Part shown: piece after piece, positions 1-11,654 of the stretch | Numbering within the stretch: the first letter of the stretch is position 1 | Layout: each line of letters opens with the position of its first letter | Origin: Castor canadensis | Taxonomy: Eukaryota; Chordata; Mammalia; Rodentia; Castoridae | Direction: 5' to 3' | Assembly (NCBI RefSeq): GCF_047511655.1 | Contig: NC_133398.1 | Location: forward strand, 109,818,332-109,882,331 | DNA length: 64,000 nt | Program-made: the position numbers and the translations under genes | The notes under the pieces: model-generated | Databases searched by the model: none | What the model was told of the DNA's origin: nothing | The model's input: the letters and a program-made list of their open reading frames with translations, nothing else

Positions 1-3000
1 CCTGCCTCCCTCCATATCATGTCCCCTACCAGGAGGCTATCCTTTATCCAGGATAACCTAGACAGGGTCCTATGGGGCCTGTTTGGCCAACTTCAAACCG
101 AGCCCAGTCCGAGTCTCCCCCATCCCCCAGCACATGCTCTCTGCAGTGCTGGTAGCCACTACATTTTGTCCATGCCAGGCCTCCATGGGAAAGAGGGAAT
201 CTGTGAACTCCAATTTCCATCAAGAAGGACCTGGGAAATGCTGGTTGTGGAGATCTCTGGAGACACTCTTCTGAGTTCTTTCATTGGAAGGTTGGAAGTG
301 AGGGTTAGCTGGGAAAGCATAGAGGAGAGGCTGGTATGGATGTCTAGCATCTTTGGGTGAAAGAGGGGCTCCTTCAAATTCTAAATGAGGGGGACTTGGG
401 GCTCACAGAGAGCCAGTGGAGAGCAAGAGTGATGGAGAGTAGTGCATCTACTCAGAAGAGAAAAGATACTTCAGCAAAATCACAGACCCCTATCTCAACC
501 CATCAGGCCAGTAGCATGCTCCTTCCCCAGTTCTCAGCCAGGTCCTGGTGTCCCCAGAAGTCTGGTTTCAGGGATCATTCCTTTCCTCTTCTCATTTTTT
601 TCATCCCAAGGACAAAGTCCTTGGAGGAGTTTAATTCTCATCCTACCACCTCCAGCCACAGAGTTCTAGGTGAGTGCTCTAAGCATTCATCTTCTACTCA
701 GAATCTGAAACAGATGAACTGATCTCCTTTAATTTCCTACAACACAGAAAATGGGATAAGGGAATCCATCCTCTCCCTCTCTTCTCCCCTAATCCCTGTC
801 TAAATCAAGAGCAAATTGGTGCAGGAATAGGGCCAGATCTGACCTTTGAGAAATCTTTCTTGTAGTCCAATTCAATTCTGTTTGAAATACAAAGAAATCA
901 CACTGCCCTTAATAGATTAAATTTTAATAAAACACATTAGGTATGGTACAATATGAATGGACTGGTTATAATTGTAATAGTCAATTAGGTCCCAGAGCTA
1001 AGGAGGACACAGTAATTTCTCCACATGGGATAGCTTGGGCTTGGATTGATTTCAAGGTGGGTGGTATCTGCTGTGGGGCCCAGGCTGCCAGAAAAGCTTG
1101 GTAGATTCCTCCTCAGTCCCTGGGAGGGAGAAGGTTCACATCTGTGTGCATCTGCAGGCAGATGAGACAGAAGCTATTGTCAAACAAAATGGCTTAGGAA
1201 GAAGAAAGACAGTCTTCATGTAATCACACAGATGATAATTTCTCATCCTTCACTTTTTAAAAACCACCTCTCCATTTTCTGTTTCCTCAGGTAGGTTTGT
1301 AAGTTTGCAAAGGCAGGGTGAGGATCTGGGCTCAGGCAGACCAGGACATATTGAAATCATAGTAAGCAGTCTCCTGTGATGGTGGGGCCATTTGGTCCCC
1401 CACCTCACCTTGGGTTTACTGCCAACTTCCAGATATTTAGATGGCCCCTGCTAGCTGGGGAGGTGGGAGTGATGGAAGAAAGCTGGCCCTCTTCTTCCCC
1501 CCAAGAGCATCTTCCATATTCCACACTTGCTGAAGTAATTTTCAGCAATACCTGTGGGCAAAACTGAAATGGGTTTTTATTTATATTATCATAAGGAAGT
1601 TGGTATTCTGGACACTCCTGAAAGGAGAGATTGCAAGAAGAGTACAAGTCTTGGTGATAAAGGAAGAATTCCATTTTCTCTCTAATGCAACACAGTCACT
1701 GACATTCATTTGTCACTTTGAGGGGGAGAAGAAGTCTAACTTTGACTCAAGTTTTTTAAAAAGTGTGTGTTTTCTAAGGGGAAGGAAATACAGGTAAATA
1801 AACTTGTGAGACAGTCTTCAACCACATATCAATTTGCCTCAAGTTGATAATTAGAATTTGTCCATCTGGAGTAGGAGCTATCACTGAGAAAATAGCTCAG
1901 AGGAAAAAAACAGCTATTTTCAGGTTAATTAAGGGACTTTGGATTTTAACCATCAGGAAAATATTCTCATGGGAGTTTTCTCCCGTAAAGAACACATCTA
2001 CTCAATAAATTCCAAATCAAAGTTTGTCCACTTATTTCAATAGTGTCCTCTCTATTTCATGAATTTTTTATACTAGTTTATTTACCATATGATGTGCTGA
2101 CAAATATTTAACATTTTGTAGATCAGTGGTCAGTTTCCATCAAAATCAAAATTAAATCGTATTAATGATATGCATTTCTCAATACTCCCAGGTGACAACA
2201 CACATTAATACAACTATTGCAAGTGATTAAGCTCAATGAAGGAGGAGAGGACAAGAAGTCCAAAACACCCCACATATTTGATACTGCAATTGAATTTCAG
2301 CAAACTGTTTTCACAATTAATGCTTTGAAAAATCCTCATGCTTGTTTTTTTTCTTTACATCTAACTCCAAGTAGTGTTTTGTTCTTCTGTCTACCAGGTC
2401 ACACCTAATGGGAGAGAAGAATGTTTCCCCGTGGGTTTTCTCCTCGATATTCTAGTACTTGTATGTAAGTACATAAACACACCATTTAAGACTTGCAATA
2501 TCTAAAAGTTTCTTCTGTGATTCACTTGCTATAATAATCTGGGGATACTGGGTAGGTGAAAACATTTGTCATCCTGTTATTTTCTTTCCATTTATTTCAC
2601 TTTCACTTCAGCTCTTATTGATAGAAAACACACTAAAATGTTCTTATGGAATTTTATTAGACTTTGAGATGCTCAACAGTTTATACTAATGAGACCATCT
2701 AAAGACTTTTGAAGATTAAGACAACCTCTGTAAATTAGAACCTAATTGGAAGTTTGAAATTATATCACAGATGAAGTGTTCTAATTAGCATGATGATATG
2801 TTAATGGACTAGTGAGATACATGGGCTGTGCAGTTTGGACTGAACCCCTCCAACGCTTGCATGAAAATTCTCTCCCCTATACTGACAATAACAAAAGATT
2901 TCTATAGATGTCAGCCTTTCCACAATGACATAAATTTATAGTGCACACAATATATTAGCCCATAGTGCTGTTCAATTTTTTTCATGATCAGAGAACTAAT

Positions 3001-3800
3001 AAATTTGTCAAGATGAATTAAGCATATAAATCAGATGAGGAATAACAGATTACAGAGTAAAGCGCAGTGTCTCCTGAGTCTAAATGAAATTTCAATTTAA
3101 TAATTTCTTCCTAGTCCAGTCATAATTTGTTTAGAGATGTTGTTCTACTTCTTTCAAAGCACTATTCACACTGTCATTAAATGATACTCAAGCTTTTAAT
3201 TTTGATTTATTTTATATCAGGAAGCTTGAGACAGTGAGAGGTAAACAATGTTATTTTTGTTATTTACTTGAACATTGCCCTGGCTGTTCTTGAGGTAAAA
3301 ATTAAACACTTAAGCACTTACTTGAACCATCTGGCAGGAACCAAGTTCATGCATGTCAACTCTCACCTCTCCAAGTCTCATGCCCAGGCTTCTCCAGGCT
3401 TACAGTCTGGAACGTTGATCATAAGAACCTCTTTGTCTACTATTTATTATTTTCCCTCACCCACGGGAAGAGAAAGGCAAGCCTGAGAGTGGGGAAGGAA
3501 AGCGGAAGGGATTTCTGCCCAAAGGACAAAGTCCAGAGCTAGCTGCCAATACAGTGCTCTGGTGACTCCAGAAGAGTGTTCCCAACTTGACCCTGCCATC
3601 CCTCCTGGAGGAGGTTAGGGGTGAACAGGCGGCCCCCTCCTTGCTTCTATGGCCATGGGGCTTCCAGGTGCAGAGAGGCTCCCCCCACCCCTTTACACAC
3701 TGCTTCCTAGTTTGTTTTCCCTCTGGCATGCACCAGTGCATCTCAGGCCTGAGGCCTGCTCTCACACCTGCTTGCTCTCCCCAGGCCCCCAGTGCTTGCA
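1..3800. other. Non-coding stretch, no gene recognised
   Basis: This stretch of moderate to high AT content has no repeat family that I recognise and no tRNA-like fold that I could see. The open frames, up to about 121 codons, have no recognisable domain, overlap one another on both strands and carry no convincing exon signals. An old LTR or L1 too diverged to recognise by eye could be present. I see nothing functional that I can support. Confidence 0.5.
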
Positions 3801-3848
3801 CATGCTCCTGGTTGGACATGCTCCTGGTTGGACATGCTCCTGGTTGGA
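3801..3848. repeat. Three perfect 16-bp tandem copies
   Basis: The unit CATGCTCCTGGTTGGA occurs three times head to tail with no mismatch. It sits in a GC-rich stretch without other repeats. The length is not a multiple of three, so it does not suggest a protein repeat. Perfect identity suggests a recent slippage event. Confidence 0.9.
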
Positions 3849-3988
3849 CACCCTTGGCTTCCCGCTTTGGGGTCTTGGGGCCTTTTCACTTTTGCTTGCA
3901 CCCCATGTCTTCCGTGCTCTGGGGGAGGTGAAAGCAGCCCCAAACACCACAGGAAGTAGGCAGAAGATGGGCTAGTGAAGAAGAGGTG

Positions 3989-4020
3989 CATGTGTGTGTG
4001 TATGAGTGTGTGTGTGTGTG
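3989..4020. repeat. (TG)n microsatellite
   Basis: This is an alternating TG run with a short TATGAG interruption, in otherwise unique sequence. Confidence 0.85.
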
Positions 4021-4520
4021 CGGAGGGGTACCACTACTTCCTTGTTTTGCGAGTGGAACTAAGAGTCAGTATCTTCTAGAAAAACTGATCTGTATTGGGA
4101 CAAAAGTATGTACAAAGTGTAAAATAAAAATAATCTTTCAGGTGTAGTGAGGTTGTGGAAATGAACACAAGTGATGTTTGTTCCAGCCTCTGAGGCATGT
4201 GCGTGTGCGTGAGTGTTGGTGGTGGGAGGGTGGGGTACTAATTCTGCAGCACAAGTGGTCTGTAATTTCTGGTCCTCTGTTTATCAATTACTCCTTTGAT
4301 TGTAGCTAATGAAGAATAAAATCCAGAGGAGGGGTTTGCCAGTGGATCCTCCCAAGACCCAACTCACAGTGTATTGGACACAGGAAGGAGGAGGAGGAGG
4401 ACCAGAAAGGGAAGGCAAAGAGAGTGTGGGTATTTGTGCGTGGGAGGTGGGGAGTCTTATGCTCAAAGGCAGCACGAATCAGCTCTGTGGCTGCTCAATC
4501 CACTGAGAGCTGAGAGAAGT
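4021..4520. other. Non-coding stretch, nothing recognised
   Basis: Mixed-composition DNA with a short GGA run near 4,385-4,401. I see no repeat family or exon. It leads into the GC-richer flank of the POU4F2 pseudogene. Confidence 0.4.
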
Positions 4521-5496
4521 TAAGGGACAGCAAGCCCTGCAGCTCCACTGACTCTTGTCTTTTCTGCACTAGGCACCCAACGGGCCCAGGGGACATGAAG
4601 TGGAGCAGGGACCTCAGCGCCCCAGAAGGCTGGAGCTCAGAGCAGCGCCAGAACCAAGGTCGGCCACAGCGTCCACATCTTCAGCAGTGGTGGGGAGCCA
4701 GGGATCTGGGTCACTTGAATTGAAGGGGGTGGGAGGTGGATAAAGTCCAGGGGGACACCGGAAACTTACTGGTAAACGGGACTAGAGGCTGTGTGAGGGA
4801 AGCAGCCAGTAAGCGGTGCTTAGAGTAATCCATGGAAAACCCTACCCAAGGTTGGCTTGGGCTATAACTTTATTTGGGAGTTTCTTTTCCCAGAGAGTTG
4901 AAAAACTGGCAGAAGAGGCTAGAGGGGCTGGACGCTGGCCCTTAGGTAAGCATTACCTGTTGACTGAAGCACCGACCTAGCTATTTGGGTGGGTTGAGCA
5001 GGGGTGCGAATGTAAGTAGGAGTCACCAGCGCCACGAAGGGAAGGCTACATAGGAGTATTTCAGGGGCCTAGGCAGGTGGTGGATACTGTAGGGGACCAA
5101 GAAGTGGGTGCTGAGAGACCAGAAGAGACCTGAGACAGTAGGAGCAAGAAGAAAGGAGGACAGGAGAAACAACACAGGGACCTGTGCTTCCCGATAGGAG
5201 AGGGAGGCATGCGAGAGGGTGGGGGGGGGGCGCCTGGGGCAGGCGCAGGTAGACAGGAGTATTACTGGAAGCTGGGGCAGTTTTGGGTGCTGAGGTCTGT
5301 AGCCAGCTCCTCCAGGAGATGAGCATCCATTCAGACTGACTGCGGAGGCAGCTGGGAGCAAAGCGCTTTTGGCGACTGGGAGCCCAGTTTGGGATAGCAC
5401 AACTTTCCACTGCGGGTGCCTTCTCTCGCTCTGGAGTGTCACTTCTCAGGAGGATCCCGGAAGCTACTGCAGCTGATCAACCTGGCAGGCAAGAAG
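4521..5496 (+). other. GC-richer 5' flank and 5' UTR-like part of the POU4F2 pseudogene
   Basis: This stretch immediately precedes the decayed POU4F2 start codon. It is clearly richer in G and C than its surroundings and contains a G-run near 5,221. Because the copy also keeps its intron, I infer that this DNA came along from the promoter and 5' UTR of the parent gene. The last 90 bp or so before the ATG look most like leader sequence. The left limit is a guess from base composition. Alignment to the parental POU4F2 promoter would settle it. Confidence 0.35.
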
Positions 5497-5739
5497 ATGA
5501 TGTCCCTGAACAGCAAACAGGCATTCATGATGACTGCCTGCATGTAGAGCCCAAGTACTTGGCACTGCACAGTGCCTCGCCAAAAGGTGCCCTCCGCCAG
5601 CTCCCCAGCAGCTCCAACAATGCTGGGGGCAGTGGTGGTGGCTGTGGGCCCGAGCAGCAGCTCCATTAGCAGTGGTGGCAGCAGCAGCATGGCAAAGGAC
5701 TGGGAGGCTATGCAGAGAGCTTGTCTTCCAACCACACCT

Positions 5740-6115
5740 GTATTTATGCATGATCACTCTTTAAAGGCACATTTTGAAAGCCCCATTATCTGCTTGATGT
5801 GTTTTTCATTGTCTGCATAGCAAATTCCCCCACCTCTCTTAAGTATTCAGCGGGTCTTGCCTTTTATATTAATATTTATGACCTGGGCTGTTGCTTGCTT
5901 GTTCACGTGTTGTGTTGTGTCGTCTGCAAGCTCACTTTCCAACTCCTTCTGTGCTCTGAGCTGCTCCATTTTCAGGACTCTTCACCCTTATTATTTTAAT
6001 GTTCTAGCAATGTGGTAGGCCCAGTGGCAGTGTGGAGCGCTGGGCTGGGACTTCTGGAGAGAGCATGCACAGTTCGCTGCTGGGTGTAATCTGTGGTTTC
6101 TACTTGCAATTGCAG
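5740..6115 (+). other. Retained intron of the POU4F2 pseudogene
   Basis: The coding match stops after LPTTP (parent LPTPP) at a GTAT donor. It resumes after a pyrimidine-containing TTGCAATTGCAG acceptor with AGCAATATA (SNI). This is where the single POU4 intron lies between the RACLPTPP and SN(I/L)F coding segments. The segment is AT-richer than its two exons. Its 376-bp length fits a short intron; the parental length was not checked here. Confidence 0.8.
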
Positions 6116-6175
6116 AGCAATATAGTCAGCGCACTGGATGAGAGTCTATCTCGCACCACTCAGGGCTGACCGGGC

Positions 6176-6206
6176 ACCCACCACCACCACCACCATCACC
6201 ACCAGC
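6176..6206 (+). repeat. CAC-rich run from the poly-His segment
   Basis: A run of CAC/CAT codons corresponds to the poly-histidine tract of POU4F2. It directly follows a premature TGA and the large in-exon deletion, so the deletion breakpoint lies close to a repeat-prone sequence. Confidence 0.75.
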
Positions 6207-6883
6207 CGCACCAGGAGATCTAGGGTGAGTTGCTGGAGCACCTGAGTCCCGGGCTGACTCTGGAAGCCATGGCAAGACCCTATGGTGCCATGGTGTCCAT
6301 GCTGGCTCACTGGCCGCACATGGCAACCATCAGCCCTATGCACGAAGCAGCACTCAGCATGGCCCTTGCTCACCGGCTGTCAATGCACCTGGGCTGCATG
6401 AGCAATGGGGATGCCAACTTGTGGGACCTGGAGGTGTTCTCCAAGTGCTTCAAGTAGCAAAGAATCAAGCTGGGGTGACACAGCTGATGTCAGTTTGGCG
6501 CTGGCCAACCTCAAATCCCCAGAGTGGGCTTGCTTCCCCAGAGCACCATCTGCAAGTTGGAATCACTCACACTATAACATAAGGACATGACTGTGCTCAA
6601 ACCCTTGCTGCAGGCATGGTTGGAGGAGACCAAGAAGTCTCACCGGGAGAAACTTAGGAAGCCAGTGCTCTTCAAGGGCGGCCAGAAAAAGCGCAAGCAC
6701 AGGTCCATCTCAGCATCCAGGAAGCACTAGCTGGAAGCTTCCTTTGCCATCCAGCCACAGTCCTTCCTGGAGAAGATCGCAGCCATCGCCCAGCAGCTGG
6801 ACTTTAAGAAAAACGTGGTGCGCATGTGGTTATGAAACCAGAGGCAGAAACAGAAAAGAATGAAATATTCTGCTGGCATTTAG

Positions 6884-7905
6884 GGAACCTATGGCCTCTC
6901 CAGGGATGGCCCTCTCCTTGTCTCCTCTCTTCTCCCCCTGTTTGTTGCCTCTTTTCTTTTGATTTTGGGCACCAGAAACGATTCCAGTAAATGTGAATCC
7001 AGAGAAAGCAAGGATTGAAGAGGGAGCAAATGAGCCAGTGAGAGAGCCATTGGCAAGAATGTGGACAGGTATCCCAAAGTAAAGAAAAGTAAAAGATGGG
7101 GTTTGTCAAGTTGGAGCAAAGTTATCTCTTTGTAACCTCACTTCAGCTTCATCAGAGGAAGTGTGGAACTGGCTGTTTGAAGGAAGACAGAAAGCCTTTT
7201 AAAAGTCTGCAAGAATGAAGAAGATAGATTTGTTTTTATTCTTACAGATATCACCCTTGTTTGGGTTTAAAAGTACACTTTGCAGCTATTTTTCAGAAAT
7301 AGAAATTGATTCCAGATTGAAACTCTAAAGTAAAGTTGATGCTTAATGTAATAGAGACACTTCTAAAGTATTTTGAATTTTAAAAAATGACGGATCTGTG
7401 TATAGTGGTTCTTACCCCTTCTTCCTTCTCTGCAGTGTTAATAAAAGAGTTGTACCTGCTGTGTTCACTTATCTTGAAAGCTATTATTAGATTATTGCCA
7501 AATAACCCTCTGCAGATTATTAATTTATGTCTCTAAAAACTTAACTTTGTGCACATTATAATTAATTAAACTGCCTTAGTCTGAGAAATGGGGGGAAAGT
7601 ATAACTAGTGGTGTTTTAAAAATTTGTTTGATGAGTTTACAGAATTTTTACAGCTTTCCTCTTATACTGTGTTCCTTTGGAACAAGTTGTATATTCTTAC
7701 TTTGAAGATTGTTTTGTGTTTGTTTTTACTGGTAGTGTCATGATTTGTGAGATGACACTCAGTAATGGATGTCTTAATTGTGTAGACCTGATTCACTGTC
7801 CTAAGCATTGTTTACTATCTTACATATTTAATGGGGATTCCCACACTGCCCCCACCACACACACCCTCTCTCACCCACCCCTACACACACAGCACTCAAA
7901 CAGAA
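6884..7905 (+). other. 3' UTR-like tail of the POU4F2 pseudogene
   Basis: Sequence after the relict stop codon continues without any poly-A tract directly behind it. It contains an AATAAA hexamer at 7,440-7,445 and an AC/CA-rich stretch at about 7,845-7,900. I read it as the parental 3' UTR carried along in the duplicate. The right limit is uncertain. Confidence 0.4.
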
Positions 7906-8039
7906 GAAGAAGCAATTGGAAGCATGACTGACACATCATTTTCTATCAGTAGGTGCATTTTCCACTTGGTGCTTGCCTCTCCAGCTCTAAGATCTCACCA
8001 GGGTATTTCAGTCTTCCAGTTTTCAATTCCTTTGTTGGC

Positions 8040-8093
8040 ACAGTCCCAAAGATGCTGATGAATATTCAAACAAAGGATCAGAGTATCACCTAA
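8040..8093 (+). pseudogene. Olfactory receptor fragment, start of intracellular loop 1 (inverted piece)
   Basis: The frame reads TVPKMLMNIQTKDQSIT and then a stop. This is the family-7 olfactory receptor segment that follows the second transmembrane helix (STT.PKML.NIQT...SITY). It lies on the strand opposite to the adjacent N-terminal fragment at 8,118-8,359. The two pieces overlap by AGTCCC in gene coordinates, so an inversion or fold-back split one ancestral gene. The rest of the receptor is absent. Confidence 0.75.
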
Positions 8094-8117
8094 ACATAAA
8101 GATTAGTGACTGCTTTT

Positions 8118-8359
8118 TATCCAGGGACTCTGGTTGTGCTCATACAGATGTCATTGAAGGATAGATTGGAGAGAAAGATGTACATAGGTGTGTGGAGATG
8201 AGAGTCAGAGCTGATCACAAGTATGATAAGAAGGTTTCCCAGGATGGTGATCAGGTATGTGCACAGGAACAAGCTGAAGATGGGCAGCTGAAGTTCTGGA
8301 TCCACTGTCACTGCAAGAAGAATGAATTATGAGTGATCTGTATTGTTTATACTTTCCAC
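8118..8359 (-). pseudogene. Olfactory receptor N-terminal fragment (family-7-like)
   Basis: Olfactory receptors are seven-helix G-protein-coupled odorant receptors of nasal cilia. Read on the minus strand, this fragment runs from a lost start (GTG in place of ATG), through NNTDHS, a nonsense TAA where Glu is expected, then FILL, DPELQ, transmembrane helix 1 with the hallmark GN (LGNLLIIL), the loop DSHLHTPMY and helix 2 (LSNLSF.DIC). It ends at STTRVPG and a stop, so about one quarter of a usual receptor of about 310 residues is present. The next few residues occur inverted on the plus strand 25 bp away. The motifs make the family assignment firm. Family 7 is the best fit by motif; the subfamily is unknown. 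Confidence 0.88.
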
Positions 8360-8876
8360 ATTGTGGATGAATCTTATGGAAAAGAAATCATGAATAACTT
8401 AGTAAGACTAGTAATGATGATGATTTTGGTGATGGTACACAATAGTATTAGCAGTACAACATGGGATGTTTTAGAAAATACCCTTCTGGACTCATTGATC
8501 TTTGTAATTTAGCCTCCAGAACTCTAAAGCAATCTATTTCTGTTCTTAATTCATAGAATTTGTATTGGTTATGGTGGCCATGTCACTGGAGACTCTCACC
8601 ACTCTCTCTACACAACACCAGCAAAAGAACACAATTACTTATCAGAAAATTTTGTAACACTCATCATGTTTGAGAAGGGTTAGATCTTCTCTGACTAAGC
8701 CTGTCATTGTGAAAGTATAGACTGGAAGAATGAGAGCAGGAAGAGAAAGAGTACAAGCATGTATGTGAATGTGTCAATAGGATGACAGAGTGTTCACCAA
8801 AGAGGCAAGGGGTTCCTTATTACCTTTTTCATGTTACCTCCTTCCTATTTCTGCAAAATGAACTCCCCAAAATTTA
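8360..8876. other. Non-coding stretch, nothing recognised
   Basis: Mixed-composition DNA beyond the lost start of the olfactory receptor fragment. I see no gene, no RNA gene and no repeat that I can name. Confidence 0.4.
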
Positions 8877-8966
8877 ATTTCTCAATAAGAATTAACTAAA
8901 GAATTAATTAAGAATTAAGAATTAATTAAGAATTAATTCTTATTTCTCAATAAGAATTAACTAAAG
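8877..8966. repeat. 25-bp direct repeat bracketing an AAGAATTAATT minisatellite
   Basis: Two copies of ATTTCTCAATAAGAATTAAC plus CTAAAG (first copy with one mismatch at its edge) start near 8,877 and 8,942. Between them lie several AAGAATTAATT units that are themselves nearly palindromic. This fits slippage in an AT-rich minisatellite. Confidence 0.8.
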
Positions 8967-11009
8967 GGCTTTGTGCTCTCTCTCTGGCATCAAGAGGATC
9001 ATGTGAACATCTTACTTGAATTTGAGGATGGTTAGACTACATGGGGGGAATGGGAACAACCAGGTGAAAGAGGATCATCTCTGGGTTGTGTCTCAGGTTT
9101 TGCTTCCAGAATGGGGCAGGAATGCTGGATTACGTCTCATGTTGATTCCTACATCTCTATATCCCTATGGAGATCAATAACCACAGGCTGTCATTAGACC
9201 AGCTATTTTACTATCATTCTAATCTCAGAAGTACATATTCTTAAAGACCAATACTGAGGAAATCAGATGGGTGTTTTACTGACCCATGAAGCTAGATGTG
9301 CACTATTCACTTCTCTCCATTTTTCTGCTCACTTGTATTTTGCAGACTTGCATACCACTTTGTTCATAAATTCTAGTGTTCCTTTGTAGTTATAAACTAA
9401 GGCTTCTTTATCTACTACATAATATTTGCAAGTTTATTTTTTATTTTAGGTCTGAATATATATTGTTATCCATATATACGTTGTTGTAAATATTATCTAA
9501 ACATAAACATACAAGCACTTGGGTTCTTTTCTTATATATCATAAATGTTGAATAAACCTTAATTTTTTCTTTGTATTTATTACAGAGGATTGTAGCCTAA
9601 TTTCTATGATGGCTGCTGGTAGTCAAAGATATAAACAGGACCAGAGACTCCTGTTCAGGATTAGATAAGTATCTTCTTTACTTTGTCAAATTTTTTTTGC
9701 AATAGTTTTGTTCACATGAGGGGAGTGAGTTGAAGGTTCCACCACTCATTTTGAATTGAAGTAATAATTCAATTAGTAACCATTGGAAAAAATTTGTATG
9801 CAGATGTACCTATACACTCCTTTGTTTAGATTTCAAATATTACTTCATGGGTAGTGGTGTTGTTCCAACTTAGTGTTCATTTTAAATATTCAGAGTTGTA
9901 TGTTATCCTACACTTATGAAATTATTTTAAATATTAGATGTAAATTAATTACTTTAGATATGAAATGATAATTTATATAAATATATAGATGTATATGTAT
10001 ATACATATATATATAAATATGATGGGATGATATTGAAATGATTTTATTCAACATTTTGTTGCTATTGACTTAAAAAAACAGGAATGGTAGATGCAATGAT
10101 ATAATGAAATCAAATAGGAAATGTATTAGTGAAAACGATTAGGGAATTTCCAGAGCTATGTCCAAGTATAAATATGTGCATACTTGGAATTGTTGATCTT
10201 CATGAAGTTGATCTTTAATGAAGTACATACATTGTTGAAGTAAATACACAGACTAAATTGTCTTGGAAAAAAAAGTTATGGAAAGATATGAGTAATATAT
10301 CATGAACCATCAGTAGACACAATAATCATATAAAAATATTCCTTAAAACTTTTGCAAGAGTTAATTTCATAAAACAATTTCAGGAAATGTATGTATGATA
10401 TATACTCTGTGTCATTTATTAAGATAAGCAAAAGTGTGAATAACTACTCAGACAAGTTAATCACAAGAAAGGAAATCACAAGTTGTTCTGTTGGGAAAAT
10501 CTGGTGCACATAGGAAAAGATAGGTTGTATAAGCAAATCTTACCAGGTTGACGTTTTACTTGGTCATCTCCAGTGATATTTCTCCGTCTACTTTCCCCTC
10601 ACATAGCCAAAGGTGGTTGGCCAGCTCAAATCTAATCCATCATGATTTAGGCTAAAAATTAGCTCCCAAACCATGTATAATCAGTATAGTAAAAATGTCT
10701 ACAACTTTGAAGAATATTTCTGATTAATAGAATGTAAAATTAATAGTGCCAAGGAAAGAATTCAAAAATTCAACTTATAAACTAAAATAAAAATCTGCCA
10801 TAGTTTAGTATTAAAACTCTCTGATGTGTTTTTAATGTTATTTTATTCCTACTTCTGAAAAAGCACATCTAATATAAAAACTGTTTTAGTGCTTTGATAT
10901 TAATTTAAATGGAACTTAGCTAAAGTGGTCACTTTTAACATTCTGATTTTTAATATTAGACTATGACAATAGTTCTAGATAAAATTCTGGATTGTTCTTA
11001 ATTTGAATC
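8967..11009. other. AT-rich non-coding stretch
   Basis: I recognise no gene, no RNA gene and no named repeat here. There is a TA-rich run at about 9,975-10,018. Some old L1 or DNA-transposon DNA may be hidden by divergence. Confidence 0.4.
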
Positions 11010-11600
11010 ATGTCTCACGACCAAGACCATTGCTGGTGGGATCAGCACAGGGAAGTGAGCAGCCTTGGCAGGGCTGGGAACCTGGATTTGACAGAAAGGG
11101 AGGGGAGGGAGAGCCTCGGGGAGCAAGAGTGGTGGCCCGGCTGTGAGCAGCGGGAAGCAGGGCTCTCCTGCCAGGCGGCCAACTGCAGAGATCCTCAGAT
11201 CTGGCCTCCCTCCAGCACTACCACCTTGCCCCAGCTGTCCCTCATCCTAGATGGCTCCCCAGGACGCAGCCTTCCTCCTCCACCTCCTCCTCCCCCTCGG
11301 CTTCCCTGCATTGTTCCATCTTCCTATTCCTCCTGCCCTGCATTCATGCATCTTCCTCTTCCTCCCACTCCTGCACAACCGCAAACGCGGTGCGCTGGCG
11401 GCCTTGGGAAACTCCCTTCCCCTTGCATCTTGCAGAGCACGGCCTGCGGTTGACAGCCCACAGCCGCTTCCGAGATCTCTCTCACCCGCCTTTCTCGCCC
11501 ACTCCAAGAGAGCCTTGATGATCGCACCTGGTGGTGGTTGCGCTCAACTTCTAAGGTAGGAATTGCACCAGTGGGGTACTTAAGCCCTAGGGTGCTGCAC
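11010..11600. other. GC-richer island in AT-rich DNA
   Basis: Composition changes abruptly near 11,010 from AT-rich to GC-richer, with CCTCCTCCT runs at about 11,275-11,300 and some CpG around 11,380-11,400. Open frames of 86-155 codons exist on both strands but overlap one another, which is typical of stop-poor GC-rich DNA. I recognise no protein domain. It could be a small CpG island, a relict promoter or an inserted GC-rich fragment. Confidence 0.35.
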
Positions 11601-11654
11601 TGGCTGTAGGGCGGGAGGGCCAGGGTTTGAACACCCGCGCCACCTGAAAAGAAC

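Larger units (their letters stand above)
5497..6883 (+). pseudogene. POU4F2: POU4F2 (BRN3B) pseudogene that keeps its intron
   Basis: This is a broken copy of the class IV POU-homeobox transcription factor that acts in the nucleus of retinal ganglion cells and other sensory neurons. The start MMSLNSKQAF, the VEPKY.ALHSASP block, the Gly/Ser-rich stretch and RACLPT match exon 1. Exon 2 resumes with SNI..LDESL, then a poly-His run, LLEHLSPG, the POU-specific domain (about 6,400-6,590), the POU homeodomain (about 6,690-6,870) and the normal C-terminus KRMKYSAGI. Lesions include a frameshift about 15 codons in, stops in the POU-specific domain (FK*QRIKLG), a stop in homeodomain helix 1, and WFCNQR changed to WL*NQR in the recognition helix. 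About 70 residues are missing between LLAR and the His run. The intron at 5,740-6,115 is still present, so this is not a spliced-mRNA retrocopy. It cannot encode a working protein. The identification is secure; the route of duplication is inferred. Confidence 0.93.

Noticed and set aside
3457..3991. Several overlapping frames of 62-120 codons on both strands
   Set aside because: They overlap one another, include the 16-bp tandem repeat and show no family signature.
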